Source: Caprimulgus europaeus
Lineage: Eukaryota > Chordata > Aves > Caprimulgiformes > Caprimulgidae
DNA: 64,000 nt
Assembly (NCBI GenBank): GCA_907165065.1
Contig: OU015528.1
Location: 27,498,015 to 27,562,014, forward strand
Direction: 5' to 3'
Shown: in pieces, positions 47,656 to 62,881 of the stretch
Layout: each line of letters starts with the position of its first letter
Position numbering within the stretch: the first letter of the stretch is position 1
The notes under the pieces: generated by a model
Databases searched by the model: none
What the model was told of the DNA's origin: nothing
What the model saw: the letters and a program-made list of their open reading frames with translations, nothing else
Position numbers and translations under genes: made by a program

Positions 47656-49289
47656 TGGTAGAAGCAAGGCTTAGCAAAGAAGCTGAGAAAGTAAAATCCT
47701 GAGTAAACTTGAGCACATTCATACTGCACTTTGGAGGCAGGTTGTGTGGAGACCTCACTTCCCTCTAAATCAACCTGCTAAAGCTTCAGCCAGAGCCTGC
47801 AGCTTCTCTTAGCCCCAGGTGGTGATTCACTGAGAGGAGCCTTTTGGGCCACAGACCAACAAGGAGGTTGTGTGTGCACCATGCTGCTGATAGGGAAGGT
47901 TTCCTGAAGCTTCTTTTAATCTGACTTAAAAAACACTTCCCACAAACTGTTTGCATTTCTGGGGGCTGAACAGCATATGTTCACCTTGGAAGGAGGCTGC
48001 TGTAGCAGAGAGAGTAGCTTCTCCACCAGTCCTTCAGGATTACACCCACGAGTCCCTGCTTTTTGCCACACTCCATGATCCCTTCTCCCACATCATCTAT
48101 TTTTATTCCACTGAAAATATCAGCTGTGAACTAACTAGGCCCATATTCAGAAGACCTCCTTTCCCACAGAAATGGTAACAGACACTGTACCCAAACACTT
48201 ATAATTCATTCAGTGAATGAATCTCAGCTGCAATGGTGAAATGCCCCAAATGATAAATCACGTCAGCTAAATTAATGTCCTAATTTCTAATATGCTCTTT
48301 GATTTATTTTTCTTCTGATGTATTTACTTTGACTGATTTATATTTTTGCAGCTGCCTTTTCTTTCTATACTTGTGTTCATTTCATTCGTTTTGGTTTTTA
48401 TGCATTTCCCAATGTACCCCAAATGGGAGATGGGAGAAGAGAATAGTTAAAGGAAACAGCAATGTTTCCTGAAAAGGAAAAATTAAGCCATCAGATGTGT
48501 ATTCTACAGCTTTTGGCTTTTGCCTTAAATCATTCTGATGGTTAACCCTGAGCCTAGACTTATTCTGTTGTCCTGATATAAGGGGAGGGTTTGTAGATTT
48601 GGATTTTGCCTTTTTTTTTTTTTTAAACTAACTTCAGCAAAAGCAAAGCTTTTCTCCATTATGCTGGTGAATATGCTTTTCTGTACTATCCCCTCCTATT
48701 TAAAAAAAGCCCTGTGTATAAATTACTGGATTCCCAAGTATTGTATAATCAACAGGGATTTTGTGACTGCATTTTCCAGGGTTTTATTAGCAGGGGTGAC
48801 CACAGCCAGTGCTGCAGCAGTGTAATTACTCTGGTTCAGGGAGGAAAGATGCAATTCCTCAGAATTTAATTGGCTAAGCTGAATTAATGATCTTCCTGGA
48901 CCTAACCAGAAACAATACAAAGAAAAATTAAAGCAAGAATTATCCATTTCCTGCAAAATCTGTTCAAATGATGCAAACATAGTCATAAATAGCTGAAGTC
49001 ATTTTATGACTGGACACCCAATAAAATACTCTTGCAATTTTAGAAACATATATTCACTGTCTCGGTGTGTTTATATCATATTACCAGAAGCTCCTGGTAG
49101 AAAGTTCATCTGCTAGCACAGAAGGCGCTCACAGGTAAGGGAAGAAATAACAACCTGACTCAGTTCACTGAGTGTGAATTTTCAGCCTCCAGTCCTAATA
49201 ACCTTGTTTAATGTAGGTTTAGGGCTATAGGAACTCTGTTGTTTTTAAGCAGAGATTGACAAGAAACAAAATGGAACAAGATCTTTTCA

Positions 49290-49473
49290 GGCACTTCTCA
49301 ATCTGCGTGGCTCCGGCACTTCTCAATCAGCTTTAACAGAGCTGTGTTAAAGGAGGACAAGGTTTGATGGGAGGCATCACAGCTTACAGCCCAAACTGGC
49401 CAGTAAAGGAGGACAAGGTTTGATGGGTGGCATCACAGCTTACAGCCCAAACTGGCCAGTAAAGGAGGACAAG
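49290..49473. repeat. 56-bp tandem duplication with an adjacent 25-bp repeat
   Basis: A 56-bp unit starting AAAGGAGGACAAGG occurs at 49349-49404 and 49405-49460, differing at one position (GGGAGG against GGGTGG). The first 13 bases of a third copy lie at 49461-49473. Just upstream, GGCACTTCTCAATC is repeated at 49290 and 49315 (25-bp period). The near identity points to a recent duplication. Confidence 0.97.
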
Positions 49474-52400
49474 ATAAAAGCCCAGTTACCAGAAAGGATA
49501 TCATGTGCGTGAGGGTGGTCTGGGCCCTGGTGAACTTACCATCATTGCTTGGTAAATATTTAGTAGAAGAATGAGGGAAGAAGTCATTAGTGAAAACAAA
49601 TGCACGTTATTGAAATCAAATGCTCTTCTCTGCGGGTGTTTTCATGCACAGTAAACAGATATTTTCAAAGCTCAGTAAGTTTCTGAGTATGATAATTCTT
49701 TACACCTGCTCAGAGTCAGTTCTCTGCATATAATGTGTACACAGAGGGGATTTTTAAGAAAATCACAGAGCAATCTGAGGAGAGGTGTATCTGGAATGCC
49801 TGGATGCTGATTCAAGTGACTGACAAGGAACTCAGGTTGGTTGAGGGGACATGAGGTGCTGCCAAGCATCCATGGGCAGTTCATATGCAGCATGCACTGC
49901 TCTGTGCATCCTGTAGGAGGAAATGTCAGAAAGGAGGGACAGGTCTCAAAACACAAGTAACACCATCTTGAAGTGATTTGTAGCAACTAATACTTCAGGA
50001 ATAGAAAAGCCAGAGTATCTGTAGAGTGAGGAAACCACAAAGAGAGCTATGAAGATGAGGGGAGGAAATGCCACAAGCAACCTCATACCTTTGTGTCATA
50101 CTCCTGTGGCTTGGATCCACATTTTCTCTTCTCTGTCAGGTATAAGGATGTGTGGGCCCACCAAATAACAAGGTTTCCAGTTCTGGTAAGGGTGTTTTGC
50201 AAAGTAAACTGGATTAAAAAAAAGGGCCATGGGAACTTCTTGATGTCCCAGTCAAAACTTAAGGCAGATTCTTGAGTGGAAACTGTGCCAGACAGCAAAG
50301 AGCTTGTGCTCTGAAAGCCATTTCCTAGGCATCTCAGAACCACGGGGTACTTTTGTCTTTAAGCTTTTATGCTTAAAGTCTTCATCTGAGGAAAAGGATC
50401 ATGATAATCCCACACAAACACATCTCACAGGGCTTTTGTGAAGGTTGCTTTGCATGTGTGGGACATTCTGACGTGATAATAAAAATAATATGAAAATTAA
50501 TAATTGTTGTCCAAGAAGGGCTCAGAGTGTGCAGGATATCAGGTGTTAGATTTCATGTATGTATTTTTTCCCTCCCTGATTAAGAATTCCTTCACTAACC
50601 TGAGAAACCTCTCCTTTGGAGTATAGTATTTATGTTCATGTTTTGAAAAAAGAAAAAGAGTGAAACTAATAATGTGCAACAAACCTCTGTACATTAGAAA
50701 ATCAGTAACATATACATGTAGTCCAAAGATGTTTGCTGTTAATCTCAAGGTTCCCTTTCCAGCATAGAGTGATATGTGACCTTTACTGACCATTTCCTCC
50801 AAGCTTTCTTCTCAATGCTTGCTTTCTTATCCTTGTCCTCAGACTATTTCTCCTCCAGCTCTTCACTAATAAGTGTAAACGCTTTTGCTATTTCTGTAGC
50901 TCTTTCTAATATGCTCTCAAGATTCTTTGTCAGTCTCTTTCCTCTCCATCCAGTACAATTGTATTTTCTTTCCTAGAAAAACTGCATTTCCACTTCTGAA
51001 GTTTCTTATCTCATTACTAATTCTCCTTCCAGAAGGGTCCAGTACTTCAATTTCTCTCCAATCTGTCTCCTCCTGCCAAGTAATACCCAGTCACAGTCTT
51101 CACATTAGAATCATCACATCCTTGCCCAGTGACTTCCCACTTCCTCCTGAGTCTCTGGCCTCCTTCCCTAGGCTGCTGGGGAAAACAATCTCTTTCTCAA
51201 TGAATGGCTGGGTTGCTTTAGCTGAAACTGTTAAATAATACTGCTGAGAAGCTATAATCTCAATATGGAGACTTTCAAACAAAACAGACTTTAGCTTGAT
51301 CTAATAATTGGTTAAAATCATCTTTTACAATCAAGCAGGTAGTGCTACAGGCTACAGGATTACTGAAGCAATATAATCTATTAAAAGTTTTATACTGCAC
51401 CGGATACACTTACTCCAATTCATAAAACAGAAAGTTTCATGGTCAGTATTAATTTTCTTTTGCTACAGCACAGTTTTATTTCATGCTTCATTAACAAGTG
51501 TAGATGTTCTTGACACTAACTCAGCTCTTTCCAGCTAGGTTTCATGCATTCATGCTCTTCCTCATACAGTGCAAAATCGGGAGACAATGTAACTCTTAAG
51601 AAAAAAGAGGAATCATTTATTACTTGTAAGCATGAGAAATTTTTGTTTCTATTTATAAATACACCATTCTCACCTTGGCAATTTCTTTAAGGTGGAGGTG
51701 TCAGCCAACTAACCAACCAACCCAGTGTGTCTAGCAACCACATCCCTCCTCCTTCCAGACTGTACTTGGATGCTCCCCAGCAGCTATTCCAGGGCAAACA
51801 CCTTGTTCTTGAAGGTAGCACTGGGTCGCTGCCTCCCTGAGGCTTGGCTGCCCTGTGTCCTCTCCATCTCTTCTTGTGGCATAGGGTCCCCAGGAAGGCA
51901 CAGCTGAACCAACCATCCTCTGACCTGCCCAAACGAGTGGACTGAGGAAAGCTGGGAAGGAACCCTATGATTATTCTGCCACTAACAGCTCACTGCTGTC
52001 TACTTTCTTCCCCAGGGTTGGTCTCATGGCAGCAGCTAGCGTTCCTCTGCACATACCCACAGTGGATCCAGAAGCAGGGAACACTGAACCAGGCAGCTGT
52101 AGGTTGTATGTCAAGGAGATGGAGGCAGACCATGGGGCAGGGACTGCAGCATCTGGCCTTTGCCAGCCACTAAAGGAAGGTGACCTGCTTGCTTGGAAAG
52201 ATTTAAACTACAAAAAATTGTGACTCTCATGCATCGACAGTGCATTATTTTTTACGAATAAAGATAGACTTTATGAAAGCAATTCTCCAAAAGCCGAACT
52301 GTTTTATCAATTATAGAGCATGCAGTAGACTGCAATCTGCCATGCACATGTCACCGTAGCTCCTGTTAACCTCACTTACACCTGTCCTGACTGTTAGTAA

Positions 52401-55400
52401 TTCAGCCAAACAAAAAGCCTGTTTGTAACACTTCATACTGATAGAAAAATGTGGTGTTGTTGAAGAAAAATGGTGAGTTGAAGTATTCTGAGGGAAAAAA
52501 AAAATCTCCATATTAGCAAGCACCTAAATAAGGACAGTGTATAACACTGAATTGATATAATAAATCCATGAGAAAATGTCTTATCTTACACAAGATTGCC
52601 AAGTCACACCCGAGTTTAATTCTCGCAATGACAGTGCATTTAATTCCAACATTAGCTGAACCACATAGCTGGAAGATACAACTTAGTCGAGTAAATTTTG
52701 CAAATGTAGAGAAACAGAAGCATTTAAAGCGTTTATGTTAAAAATAAGTGAGATATCCAGATGAGAAGGTAGGGGTGAATTGTAATTCTGCTTTCAGGGG
52801 CGAGGACTGAGACATCAACAGAAAAACTACTCTCCCTGTTCTTCTCTGCATCTCCTTGACTCCAAGGTCACGCAGAAGCATGGCAGTGAGCAGAATTGCA
52901 CTCAGCTGCTTTCTAGTGCCAAGCCCAGATTTTAACCATGTCCTACCTAAAGCAGCTTTTGCAAGTCAATGCAACAACAAAAATGCGACATTTTGGCATA
53001 TCTTATTATACTTAATTAGACAAATTTGTGTCTCCTTAATTGCCTTTATTATATGCTGATTATATACTGACGGCAGGCATTGTCTTTTAAATCCTTAAAA
53101 ACAAGGAAGTATTTTTAGTTAACCTTTTCAAACTATCTTTGAGTGACTTTGACTGTACGTAAAAAGAATGGAAAACTCCTTCAAGGAACTTTCCAAATCA
53201 TATAGCTTACCACAGCTCTATGAAGGAAGCACTTGGAGGAGTGAACTGTGGTCCTTGGCTCATCTCATTTTCTTACCTTGCCACCTTTGATTCATTCTCT
53301 GAGCTGGGATTCCTCATTTCTTCATGGAATTTATTCCAGATGGTACCTAGATGGAAACTTCTGGGCCACTGACAAAAGCAAAATAAAACACAACAATGCT
53401 CTTCTTAATTTTACACTGTGGCATGGAGGTTGGGGAAGCTGAGGAAGTGCCAGATGTCAAGCTAAAAAATGGTCTAGAATCTTGTTTCTGCAAAACACTT
53501 AGGCACACTCTAAGATCCAGCTTTCTTCCTGGCAGAAGGAGACTGCATTTAGGTAGACACAAAAGAAATTTCCTATAATAAGCCATCCATATAATGTAGC
53601 CACCTAGGAAGCCTATAAAGTGTATCACCACAAAATCCCCCATTTGCTGTACAAATCGATTTAATGGGACTAGTTTTATGTGCCTAATAATTAAACAGCA
53701 GTTGGATGTGTTCAGGCATAGGGGGAATTATTTTGTCCACAATTGTGAATAATAACAGCTAAAACAACTGTCATGCCCTTTTTCCTTAAATTCTACAAGC
53801 TGGTGGAAACAGTCTCTTCAAAGCATTGTTTTGTGTGTATGTTCTGAAAGTTTCTGGGGAGAAAATAAAGTTTGCCACCGTCCCTCCGTTATCTAAAGGA
53901 TTGCAGTGCCATCGTGTGGCACAAAAATCTGTTTAAAATTACCAATAGGCTACTGTTTGGGGCCAAGAGAGAAATTAAATAAAAAGCCTTAAAAATAAAA
54001 CAAAGGAGCTGATTTAAGGAATAACTAGCCTATGCTGGATGCTTTCTAAAAGGGGGTAGAAGGTAGTAATTCTCTCCACTCTTCACCACATTTCCACTAA
54101 GAGTTTTCCAAGCACTTAGAGGTGCTCTGTTCTTGGCAAGAGCTTCTCACATTGAGTTGTAATGTCAAACCCACCAATAAAAGATCTTCAATACTTTAAG
54201 CAGTGGAACCACACAAACTTCTTGACAATATCAGTAGCTTGAGGTAACTAACCCTCAATCCCCTAAACCAACAGTCCCAACTTCACATCTTCAGGATGCT
54301 TTTGGCATTCACGGCACCCTCAGAAAACCTGGCTGCTTTCAGAGCCCCATAAGCAACCCCATAAGCACCCAGCACCTGGTATCTGTCCCTGACACTATCC
54401 CAGAAACTGCTTAGAGTTCTTTTCTGTGTGATGAACCTGACACCAACCTGTCTTCATGCCATAGCTCGAGCATTTCCACATCTCTTTCCCTCACACAGAT
54501 GCAGATATACACATTGGTTTAGATAGGTTTTGTTGATGAAATTCTTAAGTTCCATAATAATTCCATAATGTACACCTCATGGAGTTGCTTGCACAGAATG
54601 TTATGCAAAGAACCATGAAAAATTGGCTATTATATTGTAGTTACATTACCTGCTAGTTAGAATGTTTAGTTTTGCTAAATAAGCATTTTATCTGTTTCAG
54701 AAACACTGCTACAACAGCTACAACTTGAACCTACCTGGGCACCAGGAAGAAATCTGTAAAACTTTCCCTGCAAATCTTTAGAGGACCTTCCATACCACTT
54801 ATGAATAGATTCAAGCTCTGGAAATCGCTGCTGAGCTCCCCTAGTATGTGTTCCCATGCCTAATCATAATGGGCTAGAAAATCTCCTATATACTGGTGTG
54901 ACATATCAGTGCTTTGATAAAGTACTCATCATTCTGCAGATATTCTCAACAAGAGTCAATCCCAGTGAGAGAGAAAGAAAACAAAAGTCACTTACTTGTT
55001 TGTACAGACTACTAGTTCTGACGCATAAAGTGGAAAAATCACTGAAGCAAGTTGTTGACTCCTTTGTTTTAAAGGATCATCAATTTTCTTTACACATTCA
55101 GCAGCTCTTATTCAGGTAGCTGGAGACATTGTACTTTTTTTGGGTGTTCCAACCAGCAAGAGCTGCCCAGCCCATTACAGTCAGTAACAATCAGTTTTCA
55201 AAGGCAGAGACAAAGTATGCAGTGCAGATCAGGTTCAACTCACATGTGCGATAATCTGAGAACACTTAATTGCTGTCAGATCTAATTCGAGCACGCTCAT
55301 AACCAGATAAAAAGCATTATACAATGTTACTTGCTTAGTTCCTTTTGCAGGTATTTAATGAAAGAGGACAGCATTTGTGATGATAGTGGATAAACATGTG

Positions 55401-58400
55401 CTAGAGACAGAGATATTTGCAGTACCTGATAATTTCCTGATAAGGAAAAGAAAAAAAAAGGAAAAACAAAAGAAAGAAAACAGAAGTAGAAAATGTGAAA
55501 ACTAAGTGTAACATTGCAGGACTAGACTAACACAGATTGGGCAAGAGTATAAAATTACTGATACTTTACAAGTTATAACCATTGACTTGGGAGATGTCTT
55601 ACCTTGTCATGGAATAGAAGTATGTTTGGATTAACGAAAGCCTTGAGTAGATCAGAATTAAAAATCAGGAATCCAGAAAACCTGTTAATGACAAAACATG
55701 TATAGGAAAAAAACAGAGTAATGCTGAAATTTAGGGAAAGAACAGGTGGATCAGCAAGGTAATAACAAAGTTGAGAGGCTTTCCTGGGAAGCGTTCTTTC
55801 AGTATAAATTTTCTCATAACCAGCAGTGGTCTGAAGACTCATGCTCTGATATTCAGTTGGTCCAACAGAAATCAAAGATGATGAGTAAAACTCCAGCCCT
55901 TCAAATATTTACATATAACCCTAACACTCTGCATAATTCAAGGAGACAACTATCAGATCGAAGTAAATAAAACTGAATGTCTTAATGGAAAGACAGCTTT
56001 TGAGGGGGAAAAATAGTTCTGGTCTAAATTTTCTGGAGTTTTTTCCCAAGTGAAAAAAAAAAATCTCCTTTTCATTTTATTTTTAGAGGAAGAAGGAGAT
56101 AACATAGGGATGAAATGCAATATTCTTCAGTGTTCACCTCAGCAAAGAAAAAAGCCTCAACATTAAAGAAAGAAGGGTTTGCTTGTTTAGGATGTTGGGC
56201 TTTTTTCTTTACTCTGGGATATATTGTAGTTTTATCAATCCTCTGTTAACTGTCTACACATGCTGTTAGAGGCAGGAGGCATAAATCCACGGTGAAGCAG
56301 ATCCTGAGGCCATGACCCTTTTCCCTGCAGCCATCTTGCTTTAACTGCTATAAGCGAGGTGGAATCTTAATTTCTCCTTTACCTTTCTGTCTTTAAAAAA
56401 TGTATTATCAGTAATATGCTAGACATGTAGGTCACATGTCCAAAAAGCTTTCACCAGCATTCATATCTGAATAAAAAGCAGAGTGCTGACATTTATCTTC
56501 TTGATTGCAAATATAAGTGTTGCCTGTGACCACAATGCAGAGTTAGAGATCAAAACACTGTTTCTTTTGCCATTCAGCTGAACTGAAACATGAGCACTGA
56601 ACTGTTTCAGAAATTCTTCCTCTAGAAACATTTAACATGATTTACAGCTTGTAATAATACTGTCTGCAAATGCTTTAAAGTATTTCACGTTATTTCCCCT
56701 TTTACATACACAGTTAGAAAAGCTGCCTCCCAAAACCTGACATTTTCCAGTGAATGACATTATACAATTGATAAGTGAAGAAAGTGTGGAGTTTTATGTT
56801 TTTAGGAAGCTGCAAAATATTTTTTTCAGTAACTGCTTTATGACTGTAAATATAATTTTAAATATATTTCTTAATTGAATAAATTATAAACTCTTCTAAG
56901 AATAATAGTGTTTATTTCGAAGAAATTCTTCACCTCCGTACCTTTTACGTTTCTACAGGGTGGCAGGGGGAAGAATGTACATGCACTTTTAACTAAAACA
57001 TCTTCTCTAAATATCATGGAGGCTTGGCACGTTTACATTCAGTTAAGGGCCCATTGTTTGAATGTCTTTTTGCTTTTGCCAGATGAATCTTTGAATGTTT
57101 AGAAATCATATTGACCTATTCTTTCCTTTGTATCAGGAAACTGACACATCCATTTGGGTTTGATTTATTCTTCCCATAAGGACTGAAAAATTATTTTGCT
57201 TTAAGCTGTTGAATTCCATGTAATTTCAGTTAGCTTTACACTTGCATTAATATGTCATGAAACTTTCATCAAAGTGAATGGCCTACTGCCTTCAGCAAGC
57301 CAAAACAAACATTATCTGTCCATCTCTAGTAATTCTGCCACCCGCAGTGACCCACTCCGCTTGTAAGTGAGCCAGCCCTGCACTTTCCTTCTCCATTTGC
57401 TCTCTCTTAATAGTGCGCTTCTCTCCAACTCAGTCTACAAATATCCTCACAAACTGACTGAATGGCCCCATATTTCACCCTTGGGTTTCCACTGAATCAT
57501 GTCCCCACAATCTGCTTACCAGAGACCATGCTGAGGAGATCTGCCTGTATTCCTGTCCTGTTTCAGGGCATCCTGGTTGCTAAACAGTGCCACAGGGCAG
57601 TCAGTTGCACTGTTCCCCAAGACTGGTCATACTTTGTCATCATCCCTTCCCCAGTCCCACTATAGTTTTCTGCATCTCTGTGTTATTGATCTTCCTTTCA
57701 TCAATGTCAGTGTCACTGTATCCATTAAGTCACAGCGCCAGATTCATCAGTGACCCTTTGTCATCACCTTCAGCCTTGCCATCCTGGTCTTTGATCCTCC
57801 TTAAGCTCTTCAAATTGAGCATAAAATGCTATGCCACCAGTTTTTGTTCCCAGAAGCAAGGGCTGACTGGGGTGTGGCTAACGGGAGGCTGGTATTTAGT
57901 TGCTACCTAATACCCAGCCACAGCTCTGTGGAAGTACTGCTTCTGCTGTCCAACACCCACCTCCACTCAGGTCACTAATCTCCTCCTTGATTTTCTCTTT
58001 TCAGAAGTGTTATGGAGTATTTATCTGCAGAACAGAGAAAGAAACTCTACAAGGCCAAAGTATCAAACTTTACTGTTAGAGTTGGAAGATCTACTGCTAT
58101 AAGCAAACACAACTCCATGGAGGTCAGTGATGCTGAGCCAAATAACCATGATAAAAAGCTGAACTAACAGTAAAGGCAACACATACCATGAACAATAGAT
58201 AGGAAGCATGTTTGCTTTTGGAAAAAAAATCTAGTTAGAACAAGATAAAACACTAATACTATACCACCTTTGGATTTATTGCTTAAAATTGGCTTGAGTT
58301 TGGTGGCCTTTGGTAGCCTTTAATCCAAATCAACTTCACTTTCTCATGTAACTGACAAATACCACAAATTACAACAAAAGCAGTAAGGCCAGCATCCGAT

Positions 58401-60070
58401 ATCAAAGGATGACTAAAAATTAGTTAGGTATAAAGTTAAAATTCCCTATTGCCTAACCAGAGGCTACTGCTGCAGGTCAAAACTAAGGTGAATTTACAGA
58501 GCAACGGAGAAAAATCCGTGTTTTGACCTCCTTCCCTTCAAGACAGAATAAACCCTAGTAGAAGTCATCCTTATTTAACCTTGCATTATGAAGTGACTCA
58601 TTTGATGCTCCTAATAATTGAAAATCTACCACATGATAAGGATACCAGTCAGAAATTAGTTCCACACATGTTCATGCTTGAAGCACACTTTTAATGATTT
58701 TAATTGTATGAGTCAAATATTTGCTAATGGGCAAAGACAAAATATTAACTTGTTAAACAATAGACTGAACTTCTCAGCCAATATTTACACATTACCTAAA
58801 AAACAATTTAAGATAACATTTTCAAAGACCCTGACTCTAGCTCCCACCGACTTTCCCATCTCTTTGCAGTTTTGTTTTTCTGTCCCTTTGAAAAATCATC
58901 CAACAAATGTCAGACTACTTAGGCAGCAAGGTGACTTCAAAACACAGATCTCTCCCATTAAAGGACATGCAATGCAAACTACAGAGAAAAGAGAAAATCA
59001 ACCTATTCACTAGCACTGTAGGCTATAATACTCATGCTAGTTAATATTGTCATATCTCTGGTTTAAATAGTCATTACTCCAAATCAAGAACTCCTTTAAA
59101 ATCTTGCCTAGAGTTAGTTTTATATTAGCTCTGGATGTGAATGAGAGTCCCAAGTAAAAGGAAAATCACAGCTGTGAGTATTTAATTTCAACTGCCATTT
59201 CCTAAAATATGATGGTTCTGCAGAGCTTCCTTGGTGCCACCAGTCCTTCCCACCACTGTATTTGGCCTGGATTTTCCACAGCTGCAGAAGGTCTTATCTG
59301 AATCTACCCCTTAAGATTTCAGGCTTCAGTTCAAAAAAAGTATTCAAGTGTAACTTTGAGTAATCCTACAGCTGCAAGACTGATGAGGCCAACTAGCATA
59401 TATTCATAGTAACAAGTAGGCGTTCATACTCTGTAGAGCTGATGTCTTTATATTTATTTTCTTTGACAGTTTTTCCCTTCTAAAGGCATACTCTGCCACT
59501 GACAAACACAATTATACCATTTTCATTACATTATTTCAGGCTTACCTGTACTGCTACTCAAGAAAATAGTTACTATAACTCAGTATGGCTACTTAAACAC
59601 ACACTTAGTGCCTATATGTTTACATACACTTACATGACAGACCTGGTAGTAGGAGATAGATAAGAAAATATTAATGGTACATTAGGAGAGAAGAGTGATG
59701 GAATAGCTAAGCTTTGGATTTGTAGTATGATGATTAATGGCCCCATTTAAATAAGAAAGATGATGTGACAATGTACTTTCGTGTAAAAGTCTCCCAGTAT
59801 TTGTTTCAGTAATTTTAAACCAAACATATTCTTGACAATTAGGTTTCACTGTCAACACACTCTGTCTGTGGTTTAAAGAAATGAGCATTTCCTAATGAGT
59901 CTGCCTGTAATGGTTCCTTCAGGGTTCACATGTTCCACTACAAAGTCTAGGACAATTTTTCACTGATAGGAATTGCCATTTCTTAAAAGCCATTGGTAGC
60001 TGGTGACACAGAGTTATAACTTATTTCTTAATGCCGCATACAGTTTTCCATGTGATCATGCGATGGTTCA

Positions 60071-60092
60071 TTCATGTTTGTACAAACATGAA
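60071..60092. repeat. 22-bp perfect palindrome
   Basis: TTCATGTTTGT is followed directly by its reverse complement ACAAACATGAA. It is an isolated palindrome with no flanking repeat structure visible. Confidence 0.9.
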
Positions 60093-62858
60093 CCAAAATA
60101 CCTGCATGCCTAAGAAAAACTGAACCCCCCCCCAACTGGACAACACCAAGAAAAGCATAGTCTTGTTTTCTTCTCTTTTTCCTTCCTACAGAAATCTTTT
60201 TTGCTGACAGTAAAAAACAACAAAAAAAATCAACACTATTAACAGTCTACTTGTCAAGTAAATGGAACACAAAGCTTTCTCTGGCCTATCTCAGAGCTCA
60301 CAAAAACTTTGCTCATTCTTCTCTCTTGCTGAGTGACAGATCAGTCTGTGCAATGAACCTGAAGTGCTGAATACTCTGAACCCCTGGGATCCTCCTCCTT
60401 TCACCAAGGTAGCTAGACCTCAGAATTGCTTCCATTCCTATTTGTCCCATTCCTTCCAGGCTTCATATTTTTCTTTGCCATTGCAGGGAAGAACAATTAG
60501 AACCATTTTTGCAGGGAAGTCCATTAGCTCCTTCCAGCTGGGCTTACATTTTTTGTAACACTGTTTACTTTTTCCTTCACAGAATTTTCTCTTAGCCCAA
60601 GCCAATTTATTCCATAACACTTTTTCCACTTTTTTCCTTCTTCCAACACCATATTCTTTGCCATGTTGGACACCCAATAAGAAAAGAGTTGGGTGTTACT
60701 TGGATATGCCTTAAGGCCACCAAACAGCCAGCCACCTACACTTGAGACAGACTTATAAACCCCTCAGAAAGGGATGGGGGTGAATGAGGCACTCAGACCA
60801 CATACCACACACCACCACAAGACGGTTAGGCTTGGAGTCTTACAACATCATGGAGAAATACAAACCATTATGCTCTGTAGCAGGCCTTTCCTTGGTCACA
60901 TTGTCTCTGCTCGTGCCATTCTTCTTTCTATCCTCTCTTGTGGTCAGGGATATCAGAGAGGAGTCAGGAGGAGGGAAAGTCTCCTCCATGCCAGTGTTGC
61001 ACTTGGCTGTGGACTGCTTGAAGCTGCAATTCCCCTTTCTTCTGACAGTCTCTACTCTGTGCCTGCTTGCAGCTGGAACAACTCATAGCTGTCAGCAGAT
61101 ATGGATGTAGGGGTGACAGGGTGTGTGGTGTATAAATCGAGGATGTTGGCACGCATTTTCAGAAACTCTTCCCATCCATTTTGATTTAAATTCTGTCATT
61201 CAAATAGCACTGGCTCCTGACAGGACCAGGCACTGCACCAGATGAGGACCAGTGCACAAAAAAGAGCGGTGCTTGGCCTCCTGCTGCCACTGCATCCTGG
61301 GCTCAGCTAGAGCAAGAATAGCTGCTCCCAAGGGCTGTGGAGACCTCAGCACGTGACACACCCTAGCACAGTTCAGAAGAACCCTACAGGTGCACAGATC
61401 CTGTGGTTCCCATATGGAGTGTAGCAAAGATGATTACTCCTTCTCTAAGAAATATGAGAAGATGAGAAGAGCAGACTGGAAGTATCTTGTAATCCTGTTT
61501 GGTTATGCTTGGTTCAGGGTAGGAGGATTTTTACTTCTCCATATTTCTTTCACACAAAGGTCAGTTACAGCAGACACACAGAGGAAAGCAAATTTTACCT
61601 TGCATGACTGCTTCTCCCTTTTGGAAGGACATTCTGGCCACTCATTTAAAATAACTCCTCTCCTGGGAACACGAAGGATTAATAGGAAACACTGAAATGA
61701 AGTCTTAACTTGCATTACAGTAATTTGGTATTTAATTATTTCCTTTGGCATGAGTTAGATGTAAACACATGAGCACAATAATTATATATATATACACAAT
61801 TACTCATTCCAATTTGTTTATTATAAGTATGTCATTTTTCATCTTTGTCAACTACAACACATAACAGGACCAGTGAGTTCTTAGCATGGTGGTAGGTTGA
61901 TTATTTCCAAGGAGTTTTGACAGAGACACATGAAAGACAGACACACATTCCATGTGACAGTAAACAAATTTAGAGACAGCAGCTTCTATAAATAATCTGT
62001 GTTCATCATCTTATATAACAAAGTGGAAGGTTAGCCACTTACTCCAAGCTATTAAATGGTTTGCAGCAGTTTGTTAAGAAAACCTGCAGGGTTTCTCACT
62101 ATCGTTATGCTGTCACGTGGCTGCAGTCAGGGGATGACAGAAGAATAAAGCCCATAAGCATGTAAATATAAATGGAATCACAAGTCAGTGATTTGGAAAC
62201 ACACACAAAAAAACCTCCAGAAAAACAACATTAATAGAACAAGAGGGAGCAATGCTTCTTTTCTGATTCTGAATAATTTGTCACTTTATACAATATTTAT
62301 TATACAAAAGTATAATTTGGAACTTCCTACAGATCCCAGAACATAAATGTTAGAAGCGTGTGCACCAGTCATGCCTCAGCAAGGAGGCCCCAGTCTGCTC
62401 ATGGAAGGATTCCTGAGGTTAAAGTACAGGAATCAAAAGGCAGGGGTTTTGTTCCTAGCCAGGAAAGCTTCTTGCACCACCTTGGAAAAATCACTTTTCC
62501 ACTCAGTGCTTCTTCCATCTGTAAATAATCAAAATCCATCTCCTAACCCCTAAGTGGGACAGTGCATACTGTCAGTAATTCCTATGAAAAAGAGATCTGG
62601 TTCTCTGCCTCCCCCAACCCCTGAGTATTGCTGGTGTGATTAGCAGGGACTAGAAAAGCCTTTAAGTTAAGGGAACAGAATTTGTTCAGCAGAAATCACG
62701 TACAGGACAGCTATAAGCTACAAGCTGTCCTACCTAAGTGTCTTGTGGCATGAGTCAAAATGCAGGAGAAATATCTGTCAAGAAAAACAGGAAAGACTGT
62801 TCCTGTCACATATGGAGGTGTGAACTCCTGGCTAGTCTACCCTTGCTGAGGAAAAGTT

Positions 62859-62881
62859 AAAAAAAAAAAAAGAAAAAAAAA
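62859..62881. repeat. A-rich run
   Basis: Twelve A, one G and nine A, with no attached element recognised. Confidence 0.85.

Larger units (their letters stand above)
39700..49280. other. Intergenic DNA, no gene seen
   Basis: AT-rich sequence with a 21-A run (40824-40844), a 50-nt pyrimidine tract (44039-44088), an A/C-rich stretch (43505-43535) and a 40-bp imperfect duplication (47586-47655). Some AT-rich patches, at 44810-45050, 48250-48400 and 48719-48990, have the look of conserved noncoding DNA. No frame resembles a known protein. Confidence 0.6.

Noticed and set aside
60774-61110. Two overlapping plus-strand frames, one with a membrane-like segment
   Set aside because: They occupy the same bases in two frames, have no homology I recognise, and no splice or polyadenylation context.
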